Positions 1 through 11,069 of a stretch of 64,000 bases of DNA are shown here, piece after piece. A model generated the notes under the pieces. The model had not been told where the DNA came from. It saw only the letters and a program-made list of their open reading frames with translations, and searched no databases. The stretch is from the NCBI GenBank assembly GCA_942486035.1, contig CALNXK010000337.1:88501-152500 (forward strand), written 5' to 3'. A program made the position numbers and the translations under genes. Origin of the DNA: Porites lobata. Lineage: Eukaryota > Cnidaria > Anthozoa > Scleractinia > Poritidae. Within the stretch, counting starts at the first letter, position 1. Each line of letters starts with the position of its first letter.

Positions 1-314
1 CTTCATAAGGATGAGAGAAAAGAAGAAATGAAGGCAAAATTCATAGTCAATGGTTAATCGCAGTACATGGTATTAGGTACCATCTACCATCTCTACTATT
101 CTATGTTCATGTTAATTTTCTCGATCGCTACATTCCTTGACACTACTGTCAAAGTCTGGAGTAAACTTCGAATGCTTGTGTTGCAAAATAAATAAATAAA
201 TGAATAAATGAACGAAAGAGTTAACAAAAACGTCACCGAGCTAAGTACTTTGATAAAAGAACATTAGCTGCATGATTAAAGCATCCGAAATTTGAACTTG
301 CCCGCTGTCAGTTA

Positions 315-575
315 GCCTGAGAAAACAGCTGACATTGTGCCACGCCACCACTGGTTTCCCCGACGTTGGAGAAACTAGCGGAGAAATTCCATACCGATCA
401 CGCGTCACTACCCAGATCTAGGGAGTGCTTTTGATTGATTAAATCTGCTTCATCCAATCAGAAGCACTTCCCACATCTGTGTTGTGACACGTCATCAGTA
501 TGGACGTTCTTCACCCCAAGTCATTTCTTGGGGAAACCAGTGGTCGCGTTGCGAAATGTCGGCTGTTTCCTCAAA
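315..575. mobile_element. MITE, GCCTGAG...CAGC family, copy in unit A
   Basis: Imperfect inverted repeat with arms GCCTGAGAAAACAGCTGACA (left) and TGTCGGCTGTTTCCTC (right). It lies just downstream of the TM6-TM7 exon, and the same element sits at the equivalent place in unit B, so it was inserted before the duplication. A third copy is in gene C. Confidence 0.65.
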
Positions 576-616
576 CTACTCAAAAAGTTAAAATGTTGGA
601 TTTTCTATTACTATAC

Positions 617-826
617 CTGCAATGAGTTGAAGATAGTAAAGATGTACTGAAATACGAGTCCAGCATCTGTGACACTTAGGACACCAAACACCCAGGTCAG
701 TCCCAGAAGAGGAAACAAAACTACGCATGCTTTAACTCCTTGTCGAACTCTTTCCAGATGAGATGTTTTGTCGGATTGCATTCTTAGAATCTCATGAACC
801 ACTCGAGCAAGTAAAACTGAGTTTAT
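617..826 (-). CDS. Gene A exon 14: intracellular loop 3, TM6 and most of TM7
   Basis: A 70-codon, phase 0-0 exon containing VKACVVLFPLLGLTWVFGVL and FQYIFTIFNSLQ, the TM6 and TM7 signatures of class B2 receptors. Acceptor CACGCAG, donor GTATAG. It is the last gene A exon in the window. Like the exons before it, it lies downstream of the premature stop. Confidence 0.88.
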
Positions 827-1458
827 CTGCGTGGAAACAATGCATGAGAATAAGATATTTTTTGATGGTAGAAACTTAAGACCCTGTTTCTTTTTTTCTC
901 TCAGATCTTGACAATAATTTTCAATAAATAAATAAATGAATGAGAACATAAAATATTATCTATATTTAATCGATCAACGCTCGGACGCATGAAACACCTG
1001 AAGCACATCACACGTTGCATGACGTCACAGCCTCCCCTCCACCGCAGCGCTCAATCCCAGATGTGTTTATTACCCGCAAATGAATGAATGAATGAAATGC
1101 CGTGAATGAGAGGACAATAAACGTGTCCTCTTTACTTTATGTGCTAACATGTTAGCAGTAAGCTCTGACGTCAGCATACAAGGGCGGCACTGGCAGCCAC
1201 TATCAGTCCATTTATGGGCTTACTGTAACCCACCAAGCCTATGATATGAAAGGTAGCTAAATATTCTGCCTTTTTTCTATTTGAATCGTTTATAATTTCA
1301 GTTTTATGTCTTATATTTTCATGGCAAATATTTGCTGATTATATTAATTTTTAATCAGTTACAGATGAGCTTCAGTATTCTGTAAGCAATCATTTTTAAG
1401 CTTGTTCTCTTATACTTACTTATTCACTTATGGAACATGTTTACTTTCTTATTCTTAC

Positions 1459-1525
1459 CGTGCAAACTAAGAGAACAGGCGCAACAAACGTCCAGATAAG
1501 GTTATTTTTGAAGGAAACCCAGCAA
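1459..1525 (-). CDS. Gene A exon 13: ECL2 Cys-Trp and TM5
   Basis: A 67-bp exon encoding CWVSFKNNLIWTFVAPVLLV. The Cys is the conserved ECL2 cysteine. Acceptor TTTTTAG, donor GTAAGA. Confidence 0.85.
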
Positions 1526-1852
1526 CTAAAAATAATATACCAAATTAAGGTGTTACTATGAAAGGATTGCTTGTTAAAACTTGACGGTTAAAATTGGAAA
1601 TGTTGAAAAAAAATTACGAAGACTCATTTTTCAATTCTTTGAAAACCGATTGTTTAGGCCTGTAACATGAACGTGCTTATAACAATTCCTCTGAAAACGG
1701 CAGTTTGGGCAAATTTCATAAGCAACTTTGTAAAAAATAAAAAAATAAATAAAAAATGATAATAAAAAAAAAAATAAAGAGATTCTTGAAACCTCCAAGT
1801 TTTTCTTGCTCCGTTTTGTTCGGTAGTATTAAGATCTGGCTTGTTTACTTAC

Positions 1853-1937
1853 AAATGATCTTGAACATAGCTTTCTATCCCGCCATCTTGAATGGAAGCA
1901 ATCACGATTGATAAAACCACAAGCAAAAGGGAGACGC
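1853..1937 (-). CDS. Gene A exon 12: TM4 and start of ECL2
   Basis: Encodes VSLLLVVLSIVIASIQDGG and then IESYVQDH. The 85-bp exon has acceptor CCTTAG and donor GTAAGT, phases 1 and 2. The codon split at its end joins exon 13 as FCW, the ECL2 Cys-Trp motif. Confidence 0.85.
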
Positions 1938-2085
1938 CTAAGGTTTGATTGAAAACGAAAGAGAGAAAAATGACAATTTAGGCTCAGTTGGGTTACGTCA
2001 ACTACGTCAGCGTAGCACCCTTATGAGAACTGTGGTGTGGTACAAGTTCCTCTGAATAGCAACTCTCATTTGCAAGTCCTTGTAA

Positions 2086-2248
2086 GGGACGGACCATTAG
2101 AAAACTTATTGGGGGTGGGGGGGCGGTGCGAAGTACGAAAAATATATTCGCGCAAGGGAAAATTAGATGAAAAAAAATTCATACAGCGGAATTTGATAAC
2201 TCCTGAAGCTTGAAAATTCCCCCAATAACTTTTCTAATGGTCCGTCCC
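2086..2248. mobile_element. 163-bp MITE, TAA target, Harbinger-like
   Basis: Arms GGGACGGACCATTAGAAAAC and its complement, flanked by TAA on both sides. The unit B sequence around 31290-31310 (CCTTGTAATTACGTAAGG) lacks it, so it entered unit A after the duplication. A three-base TAA duplication fits PIF/Harbinger elements. Confidence 0.8.
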
Positions 2249-2390
2249 TAAGTACGTAGGGAAAGTAAGATAAACCAGGAATCAATTAACAAAATGCTTT
2301 TGATCCCGGAAGGGACTGACAAGTCAGGACCTCTTGACTAGATCTACCAACGGGCCATTTTCTGTAGTAGGCTTTTGCTTTAATACTTAC

Positions 2391-2541
2391 CCCAAGCCAC
2401 TCCATAGAATAAACGCAATCTGATGACCGTATTGAACACTTTGACAACCATCAGATACAGGTAAACACCCTCAAATAACATCCAAGCAAATCCCACCAGA
2501 TAGAAGTAATGAATCATGGCTGCTACAAACACACACAGTTC
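2391..2541 (-). CDS. Gene A exon 11: TM3
   Basis: Encodes ELCVFVAAMIHYFYLVGFAW followed by MLFEGVYLYLMVVKVF, the hallmark TM3 motif. The Cys near the start is the family's conserved partner for the ECL2 disulfide. Acceptor TTTATAG, donor GTAAGT; 151 bp as in genes B and C. Confidence 0.88.
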
Positions 2542-3007
2542 CTATAAAGAAACGGGATTCACCGTCATCACATCGCCCATAACGGCACGCTTTTTATCAC
2601 CCCCTGCCCCATCCCACAAAAAATATATAAATAAAAGGAAAAAGAAAAAAAAATTTGATGCAATGCAGACAAACCAAAGATACTAAAGAGAACTAAAGAG
2701 CAATCAACCACTGAACCACAAGTCCGTAAAGGCAGTGTCGTGTGTCTGTCAGTAACACTTCTCTAGATCCCATGTAACCTTAGACCCATACCTGTTTCCT
2801 ATAATAATCATAGCAGCCGAAAAAATCTATTAAGGACAATTTTTATTTCCTTAAAAAGTGAAAGTATAAACTTGACTGCCATGTTTGCGAAATATCATAC
2901 AGGAGTTGAACCACCGTTAAACGTCAGTGCAATCAGACTCCATTCCTCCCAAATTATCCTTTTAGGATGGCAAAGGGGTTTTCCGTGACGCGTGATCGAA
3001 CCCAATT

Positions 3008-3201
3008 GACCACTCCAGAAATACCATAACATACCATAATGCTATTTGTTTGTCACCCCAAAATTTTGGATAAGCATTGTCTTCAGTTTCTCTTGGGAGT
3101 TAAAATGGCCCCAAGAAAAACTGAGAACAATGCTTAAGCAAAACTTTGGGGTGACAAACAAAGAGCATTATGGTATGTTATGGTATTTTTCTTGAGCGGT
3201 C
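3008..3201. mobile_element. 194-bp MITE, AATT target, GACCACTCC termini
   Basis: Long palindrome with arms GACCACTCCAGAAATACCA and TGGTATTTTTCTTGAGCGGTC, flanked by AATT. A near-identical element is at 31336-31535 but in a different intron, so these are independent insertions. Confidence 0.8.
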
Positions 3202-3693
3202 AATTAAATCGACCGCGTAAGGCGTGATTTACTATTTTTACAACGCGTGACGCGTGATCTTCCTTTGAAATTTCTGCGATGGTTGATATCATTTGAAACT
3301 AGAAGAAGACTGAGAGACATACAAAGTATATAGTTATGACACCAACTTCTTGCACTTTTTTCTCGTTCCTCTACCTTTGATTTCCTCAGTCACATGACAA
3401 TAGGATAGGCTCCTGATACTTGTTAATGTCGTTAATATTTTATTTTATTACTCTGTAATGCGCGATAGGTATTCCCCTCCCCTACCCCACCCTTTGCCAC
3501 CCTTTCCATTTAGCGCATTTGCGTAAAACCGAGGTCACTGGAATACGCCATCTAATAAAATTGCGTTATTTAAGACTCAACTCGTTTACATCCAACGGTC
3601 TTTCATTTTTGATTTTTGTTTTTAAATGTTTTGTCAATCAATTTATCACCCAAGCCACAAAATGCTCATTATTTCTTCATCTTTCAGATTAAC

Positions 3694-4174
3694 CAGGGGC
3701 ACCCAACGACGGTTTTCTCCTAAATGCATTGAAAGCACTTTTCAGGCTATCCAGAGTACTTTTAGACCTTTAGAAATACATTCTAATCGGCACTTTAAAA
3801 TTTATATCTGTTCGGTCATCCCAGGGCAACTTGAATCTTTTCGAAATTACAAGGGCTTCAGTATTATCTTCCCGAAAATTTGAGATGAGAGAAGAAGAGA
3901 GAATTTTTCCGATTTCTCTTTCCATCGCATTTTCGAATCCGAAATTTTTTCGGTTTCCTTTTTCTGCGAAAAATAGCTTAATCTGGTGGGTAAAATGCCA
4001 AAAATTAAACTTCAAAAAATCGAAGGGAATTTATTGGATAAGCTTTGAAATTGTAGTACATGAATGGAACGGTCATCTAGAAATTCTTAGTCTTCCACAA
4101 GGTATAGAGAATTCTAGGAAATTTGTGCTTCTACGAACAGATATTTTACAGAAAACTGTCGTTGGGTGCCTCTG
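3694..4174. mobile_element. 481-bp element, CAGGGGCACCCAACG family, copy 1
   Basis: Termini CAGGGGCACCCAACGAC and GTCGTTGGGTGCCTCTG, flanked by ATTAAC at 3688-3693 and 4175-4180. Unit B reads CTTTCAGATTAACTTACATC at the same place, the clean empty site. It lies in the TM2-TM3 intron of gene A. The open frames inside it overlap on both strands and look accidental. Confidence 0.9.
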
Positions 4175-4197
4175 ATTAACTAACATCTTTAGCTTAC

Positions 4198-4300
4198 CAT
4201 AACTTCTGTGGCCTCAATTCCAGCAAGAAACGTAATTTGTGCTATCGCTATGGCGACCACAAGGTTTAAGTGGATTTGAGTTTGGTCTTCTTTCAAATCC
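4198..4300 (-). CDS. Gene A exon 10: TM2
   Basis: Encodes IHLNLVVAIAIAQITFLAGI, the TM2 signature (HxNL...AIAxAQ) of class B2 receptors. Acceptor GTTCAG, donor GTAAGC. The 103-bp length is shared by all three paralogues. Confidence 0.85.
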
Positions 4301-4858
4301 CTGAACGAGGCAAAAAATAATTGAACACCGTTGACATGTTATCTTTTTCAAAGCGGGAAAATCCCATGTTAAGGTGCTTCTTAATTTTAAAATCATAAAT
4401 GAAAGTCTGACGAGCTAATCCAGAGCCTAAATGCGCTACGAGGGGTTGTGAAGAGGGCGGCTGACTCCCCCTCCCCCTCCCTTGTGGTTTTGTTATTGTC
4501 ATAATTTTGCATTTACTAAGTATTAAGATTCAATGCAAATAGTTTAGAAACAAAGCACGTCTTAATATGCTATGGTTAAACATTTGGTGCTGAAAAATCT
4601 GTTTAAAGCGCTTTTTGGACGATAGACTTCTTACATTCCCATGTTTTTCTGTTGAACGTCTAGTCTGTTCGAGCGCTTACTGTTTGTTGCAGGCGACAAT
4701 CTTGTTTTCACTCTTTCCCAGCCGCGTTATGCTCGGTGCGTTTGAAACCAAGATGCGTGAATTGAAAACGCTTACCTCGACCTTGATTATTCCGGATATC
4801 ACAAAACCAAATGTACATGTCTGAGCTCTTTTATAACGGTATATTATTTGTAACTCAC

Positions 4859-4962
4859 ATGAGGACGCAATATGCAACAGCGCTGAGTGCTTCTCCGACG
4901 AGCGACAGAGCACACCCAACGTAAGTAATGACTTTCAATGCCACCTTATGATCCCCGGGAAC
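4859..4962 (-). CDS. Gene A exon 9: TM1
   Basis: Encodes VALKVITYVGCALSLVGEAL, the first helix directly after the GPS, as in class B2 receptors. Acceptor CAGCAG, with the second CAG chosen because gene B has only that one; donor GTGAGT at phase 2. Confidence 0.85.
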
Positions 4963-5204
4963 CTGCTGGAAAGATAGTTTTAAAATTGTTTGTAAATACG
5001 CTAAATCAATGAAGACAAATATTGGAAAGAGTCAGGGCCCCTTATTATTTTGCAAAGAAGTACTCTAAATGTCGAAAATAGGCATAGCCTCCTTATTACT
5101 CGAGTCATCAAGACTATAAATGACAATGTGAAAAAGGATTCTTGGCGCCACGATTGTAGATGTTCCCCTTATTTATTTTAACATTCATGGTACAGTAAAA
5201 ACCC

Positions 5205-5870
5205 GCTAGTAAGAACCCGTATTTTCCCAATTTAGCCCAAACAGGTTCTTACATAAATGGTATAATTAGCACAAATTTAGGCTATTTGAGGTTCTTAAAT
5301 AAGTTCTTATTTTCTGAAGAAAAAATACATTGAAACGATTAGAGGCATTCAGTTTATTCTTTATATCAAATCTGCACATCAAATTAAAATTTATGTAAAA
5401 ATCAATTTAAGAAGAAAAACTGAAGCATTGACAACATGAATTTTAACCTGAATGTAATTTTACATGTATTGTAATCGGGCCTTGTCTCAGCTCCAACAGT
5501 TATAAACTCTTATACAATAGTATCGTAAAATAGCAGTTTGTAGCTCAACTATAGATTGAATTTTTGGAATTTATGGAAGATATCTATATTTTCACATCCT
5601 CCTCTCTGAAAGTCTGCGATAAGTCAGACAGAGTATAGATATAAATCGCAAGTACATCTGATCTAGAGCTGGAGCGATAAATCTTGCGATATATCAACCA
5701 TGGAAGCAAGCTCAACAACAACATAGCAGTGTATGGAAATTGGCAGAATTATTTATAGAACCTGTTTCACATTTTAGGCTTAACAGGTTCTTGATAGAGG
5801 GAGCCTAACTAGCAAATTTTAGCCTAAAAGGTTATTAAAATCTCGGTTCTTACTCGAGCCGAGTTTATAA
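5205..5870. mobile_element. Degenerate inverted-repeat element with GGTTCTTA/TAAGAACC arms
   Basis: The left part carries CTAGTAAGAACCCGTATTTT; the right part ends ATCTCGGTTCTTACTCG. The right half is also in unit B at 33140-33245, so the insertion predates the duplication and unit B has lost the left half. Confidence 0.5.
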
Positions 5871-6870
5871 AATCAGGAGCATAGCCAGGAAAAAATAAGG
5901 ACTAAGACAATATCCAAGTTGAGGATGATCAAGAATTCCCCGCCTGGCTATTAAGGGTCTTAATGATGACTACGTTTAAACAAAACACTGGGACCAAACC
6001 TTATTTGACAAAAATTCTTCGAAGAGCCCTAAAGGCCATCTAGATAGAGAGATCAAGGTATCAATTTTTTTTGGGGGGGGGGGGGAAAGGGGGGGTATTT
6101 AAATGCTACTTTAGAGGCTCTGGTTTCTAGTATGCGGCTAATTAATGTGTTTTCTTTGCGGTTTGTTTCTATAGAAAGGCCTTAGATAACAACGGCTTAA
6201 ACGAGGTTTGGCTGACAGCAGTTTCTTGAAAACAAGGGTTTGTTGGGGTGCTCAGTCTCGCAGCCTCAGAAAAAACCTGGTCTCGGCCGTTCTTATTTAA
6301 GGATTTTCTTGTCTAAACAACGAAGTTGCTTACTACTAGCATCCTTTCGCTCAGTGTAGAACCTCGAGCGGGTCCGCAGGGATTTCGTTGTGGACGTAGT
6401 CTCAGATGCAAGGCCATTCAGCCTGTTAGAGCCCGTCGATCAACGGCACCAGGTCTTCAACCTGCAGAGAGCGCTAAAGCTGCGCTCGCACGACAGCTTC
6501 CGACTGTTGATATAACGCTGCATTTTGATAGATTTTTCACACTCAGGCAAGAGAAGAAAGAAGACGCGAGGAATGGCGCAAACGCATTAAAACGAGGCAA
6601 TTTTTTTGGGAACCGCTGCCTGGTTAGCATGAACTTTTGCTTAATTTTTCTCATCTGTAATTCAGGCCACTGCCTGATTCGCATTATCATTAAACATAAA
6701 ACCAAGTCGCAGCAGCGCTAACATTTTTTTATTTATTTAACTGTTGTGAATTTATTTGCTGCTAGTTTCTTTCTTTCTCCTTCAAAGAAAAAACTTACTT
6801 TCCCCGAAAAAAAAAATGACTGAGGCAAGTGCCTCGATCGGTTTGCATCATACTGGCTAGGTACAAGCTG
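5870..6870. other. About 1 kb present only in unit A, content unknown
   Basis: Unit B joins the two flanks within about 30 bp, so this is an insertion in A or a deletion in B. It holds a poly-G stretch near 6070-6095. I found no clear terminal repeats. The frame at 6326-6721 shows no family motif. Confidence 0.5.
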
Positions 6871-6881
6871 CTTCAACTAAC

Positions 6882-7005
6882 CTCATTGTCTGCTCCCATA
6901 AGAACAGCAGTGTTTGCGTGGGGTTTACAGGTGCATGTGATTTCCGTTTTGTTTCTATTGACAACTGAACATCCTTTGCGTGACCAAGAACCGTTGAAAT
7001 TTGAT
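6882..7005 (-). CDS. Gene A exon 8: second half of GPS, cleavage triad lost
   Basis: Encodes FNGSWSRKGC and then EITCTCKPHANTAVLM. The GPS scaffold W-x3-GC and C-x-C is kept. The autocleavage triad is not: gene B has CNHLTNF, and this exon has CKPHANT, so the scissile Leu-Thr bond is absent. Two codons (His-Val) after LM are also missing. Acceptor CAG, donor GTTAGT. Confidence 0.8.
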
Positions 7006-7220
7006 CTGCAATGATATAGTTCCTGAGTATGACTCTGCTTAATTAATAAAAGACCTTAAAGGGCAAGGCCAATTTTAAAGGGCAGCATTTTATCAACCCT
7101 AGTCGATAGCGAGATATTTCTTGTCTACTCTACTTGAATGACTATGAATCAATTCATACTAATAACCCCTGATGCTGGTAAGTCCTTTTAGTTGCTTACT
7201 GAAAATTCTGTCACACTTAC

Positions 7221-7264
7221 CGCTTGGCAGTAAAATCCCAAAAGACACAATGCACCTCCAATAC
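7221..7264 (-). CDS. Gene A exon 7: first half of GPS
   Basis: A 44-bp micro-exon encoding VLEVHCVFWDFTAK, with the C-x-FW motif that opens a GPS. Acceptor CTTAAG, donor GTAAGT. Gene B has the same exon one codon shorter. Confidence 0.8.
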
Positions 7265-7598
7265 CTTAAGAAAAGGCATTTAAAATTTCAGGTTAAAAAC
7301 TAACAAAAATCAAAGAAAAGTGAATGACTCGTCGGCGTCGTAAATGTTTTTAAACTTGCTGCTAAAAACACGTAAGAAAGTAAGTGCCTAATTTCACAAC
7401 GTCTTCAGGGATTATAACGTGGAGACTTCAGCGTTGTTTTAATCCATTATCTGAGTTTTCTTTGATTCCAAAGTGTTGCAGGGTTATAAAGAAAAAGCAA
7501 GAAAATCCTAAAACAGTGGAGAGATGTTAGCATGTTCTTTTTTATAGGAAGTGTTTTTCATCACAGTTATAAATTAACTTACAATCAAGTGGACTTAC

Positions 7599-7710
7599 CC
7601 CTTGATAAAGTAATATAACTGTTACGTTTTTCTGAAGGACGTCGTCCTGGGGCCTGGGATCTACTGTGCTGCCTATTATATTACTTAGCGTGAACTTCAT
7701 GATAGTTTCA
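7599..7710 (-). CDS. Gene A exon 6: GAIN subdomain B exon
   Basis: Encodes ETIMKFTLSNIIGSTVDPRP and then QKNVTVILLYQG. The NVTVIL strand just ahead of the GPS is characteristic of GAIN subdomain B. Acceptor TTCTAACAG, donor GTAAGT. One codon longer than the copy in gene B. Confidence 0.8.
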
Positions 7711-8715
7711 CTGTTAGAAAAAAAATTGTAAATAAATAAATAAATAAACAAAGAGAAACGAATGATTACGATATTGTAAAAATCCCTCTGGAAAATTCCA
7801 GTGTAATGACGTCTTTTAAAAGCAGCAGCTGAAAAAATCAGGTTACATACGACTTATCCCTTTAAGTTTCGTTGCTCCATTTTTCTTCGTGAAAGTGAGT
7901 GATAACCAGTTTGTAAGGAGTTAGAGCAAAATATTTTTTTCATTAATTTCTCTTAAATCCTTTTGTCACTTCCAGTGAGACATTTCGCATTGCTTATTTT
8001 GATTTGAACGGACGCGCTGCGATCTCTTGGAGGGAGAAATTATGACATCTCCTTTCGAGGAAGAAATGGACGCCACGTTTCAAATTTCGGTAGTCAGTGT
8101 CTGTTTAGTCCAAGAAAGCGGCCCTGTTGGAATATTTAAGGATTTTAAAATCCAGTTCCCCATCAGACTTGTCGCCGAGATCATTTTCTCCTCCTTCGAA
8201 AAAAAGACTGAAACAAAAACATTAGCGGGGAGAAGCAGGGAAATATTTTGTGTGCTTTCTTCAAAGCAAAGGTTTGCGATGAGAACAAAAATAAAACCTC
8301 TGGACCCAGGATACCGCAAGGAATTTTCTGTTGGTTGAAGGCAAAAATTCTTTTGTACCGAGCATAATTTTCAATGCGCTTCGTTGGCAAGCGAAGTTGC
8401 TGTCAACAACAACAACAACAACAAAATCAGCCTTAGGAAAAGTTTTATTATTTTAAGTTTTATTTTATTTTCACGGCGAAAAAAGCTTTTAGCAAGAGAA
8501 GAAAATTTCTATGCTTTACACTCTGTCCATCATAAATAGCAGTTCTGGTCAATCGGTCACATATCAATGAGAAATCGCAACTTGCTCAGTCAACATGCGA
8601 CAACAGCTAAATTATTCAGAAGTATTTCGATATTCGTTCGCCGACATAGGATAACTTAAAAGCGGTTTAATGAAGGTATTTCATGTACACAAAAGACCAA
8701 ATTGTTAAACCATAC

Positions 8716-8840
8716 CTATATTATCTGCAAAACTGCTGAAACAACCTCGATCTTGAATGTAAATAACAACGGTACAAATACTTGTAGCAACTGAAATTAG
8801 CACCCACCACGCCACAAAGCGGAGAATCACGTACACTGTG
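8716..8840 (-). other. Orphan exon-like stretch encoding a hydrophobic segment
   Basis: Bounded by TTTACAG and a GTATGG donor, with an open frame VAWWVLISVATSICTVV followed by IYIQDRGCFSS. It resembles a membrane helix plus loop and faintly recalls the TM4 exon. Its phases (2 in, 1 out) do not fit between any gene A exons, and in the required phase it has stops. It may be a stranded exon fragment or chance. Confidence 0.25.
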
Positions 8841-8976
8841 CTGTAAACATATACATGTTTTTAAAAAAGTGGCCAAAATGATACTGTAACGAGAGGAAAT
8901 TCACTGCGTCAAGCGGCTTTTCGGCCTGTCGAACCAAATTGGCGGGAAAGTCAAACTAGGAAAACAACGGAACTAA

Positions 8977-9529
8977 GGGAAAGTTCATTTAATATGACAA
9001 GGGGGTGGGGGATGAAGATATTGAGGGGGGGCTCCGAAAATTTTAGACACCCGAAGGGGGGGCTCTGAAAAAATTGTTGCGCTAGGAGGGGGGGCTCCGA
9101 AAATTTGTATACTTCAAAACCAACACATGACATCATCATACAGATCGGATGGTTTTCAACTCAACAATTTAATAACCTGTGCAACTCAGCTATATCACGT
9201 GGTTTACAGATATAACAAATGTAGTCTCAGTAATTATTACACTCTTGTTCATCCCAAAAATGCTTTAGAAAATTGTATCACAACTGTATCTCAAGTTTGT
9301 CATAGTATAAACCATTGAAGACAATAACGGTAAATATATTTAATACAGTCTAGCGATCTTTTTTCAGGGGAGCAAAGGAATTGAAGGAGGAGGGGGGGGC
9401 TCTGAAATTTTTTCGACTACCAAGGAGGGGCTCCTAAAAATTGAACCGCTGGCGAGGGGGCTGCTAAAATTTCAAGCTTCGAGTTTCAATATCTTCATTC
9501 CCCCCTTGTCATATTAAATGAACTTTCCC
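8977..9529. mobile_element. 553-bp foldback element, TAA target
   Basis: Inverted termini GGGAAAGTTCATTTAATATG and its exact complement, both followed by a G- or C-rich segment, with TAA flanking each end. Inside are G-rich repeats of GGGGGGCTCCGAAAAT. A non-autonomous Harbinger-like element is likely. Confidence 0.85.
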
Positions 9530-9827
9530 TAAAGCTCTTCGCAAGGGCGCGAGAATTAGCAAATAGTGATCTGCTAATGGAAGTTATTGACGGGGGAAAC
9601 TGCAATTCGGTAGAGTGACTGGCTCGCTGCTGGCACTCGTTACTACTGCCAGAGGTACAGGGTCTAATTTCCACGTCCCAAGGTACGGAGGTTGGACAAG
9701 AACTGAGACTTCACTGTAATGCTGCAACTTCTTGTAGAGTAAACCTCGTAGATAGTACTTCACATGTAATTGCAGGTAATCGCAGGCTAGGCAATCAATT
9801 TACAACAGTTTCACCGGAAAAAATAAC

Positions 9828-10013
9828 AGATTCCCAATATTGGATATTTTAGGGTATTTAAAAATACCCACAAAAATCCCAAATTTGGCAAAGTGAGACA
9901 AGTCCCAACCAGGGAATTCCCAACCAAGTTCCCTGGTTGGGACTGACTCTTCCAAATTTGGGATTTTTGTGGGTATTCTCTAAATACCCTAAAATATCCA
10001 AAAATGGGAATCT
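9828..10013. mobile_element. 186-bp near-perfect palindrome (MITE)
   Basis: Arms containing AGATTCCCA, TATTTTAGGGTATTT and CCCAAATTTGG pair over about 90 bp each, around a centre near 9920. Such a hairpin can extrude as a cruciform. I could not fix a target duplication. Confidence 0.8.
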
Positions 10014-10990
10014 TTTATTTTTTCCTGTGTTTAAGCACTACCTTAAACAGTCTACTGTAAACACAGGAGTTCGATTATCACAAAGGAACACAAAAACCTA
10101 TTCAAAAATACACGTGCTAGCTGATCAACGCGTTACAATTCGATTGGTTAAAAGACTTTTCCTTTAAGGTGAAAGTACAATACTTCCTATTTCGGTTCCT
10201 GGACTTTTAGAAAAACACATGTTGTAAATCATGCTGAATAAATACAGCACAACAGTTGTTCTTTTGAAATGTAAAATAGTTCTCGTCTAACAAAGAGACA
10301 GGTGAAGTGGCCATTGAAATTACATGTCAGGTGTTCCAATATTTGTACACATGTCACTACCTGCTATTTTGCATTTCAATAATACACACATTTCAGCTGC
10401 GGAATTTTGAAAGACACAAAAGAGGTAAAACTAGATTTGCTGAGTAGTGCAGAATTGCTACAATAACGCTCTGGTGAAACTGAGTTCCTTTCTAAAGATA
10501 ACATTGAAATATCGGCTGTGACAATACCCAAACTGCGTGATGAAGACGGATTTTTAATTTCTTCGTGCTACCTTCGCTGTGGCTAAAGATTTTCACGAAC
10601 CACAAAATTCTAGAGCGACCGCAATGCATTGTGGAAAGTGACAAAGAGTCTTTACGCGTCTCTCAACCCTTAACGTATTTATTATATTCCTTTTTAGAGT
10701 TTCTCAGCCCTCAAATATATGTAAGAGATGAAAAGGTTACCGGTAGTTTCGATGCAAAGTCTTCGCGATACAAGTCGTTTCAATACGAGTTTATTCAGTC
10801 GAGTTGTAAATAGTTTCAGGTACTTGGCTTAATGAACGAAGAATATTCACCCCAAATGTTATTTTTTGTTCACGCGCAAACTATACTTGAAGTTATTGGA
10901 ATTTTTGCGCAATTTCACTGCTTGAGTTCTTATCGAAACGACTTTGTACCGGAACGACCGGTTACCGATGAAAAGCCCGGTAAACCGTAC

Positions 10991-11069
10991 CCGTTTAATT
11001 CAATTCTTTTTTCATCAGGTATCCACTGCTTGATTTCATCATGAAAAAATGTGCATACGGTGACAGTGT
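10991..11069 (-). CDS. Gene A exon 5: short GAIN-domain exon
   Basis: A 79-bp exon encoding DTVTVCTFFHDEIKQWIP, found by aligning the only well-conserved block between exons 4 and 6 in units A and B. The acceptor is TTATCTCAG and the donor GTACGG (GTTAGG in gene B). It enters at phase 1 and leaves at phase 2, exactly the shift needed to join the exons on either side. Confidence 0.7.

Noticed and set aside
3831..4175. 114-codon frame within the ATTAAC-flanked element
   Set aside because: Overlaps other frames on both strands and ends inside the terminal repeat; the three other family members lack it.
6326..6721. 131-codon plus-strand open frame in the GPS-TM1 intron of gene A
   Set aside because: No recognisable motif, no unit B counterpart, composition like translated non-coding sequence, and it lies within A-specific insert sequence.
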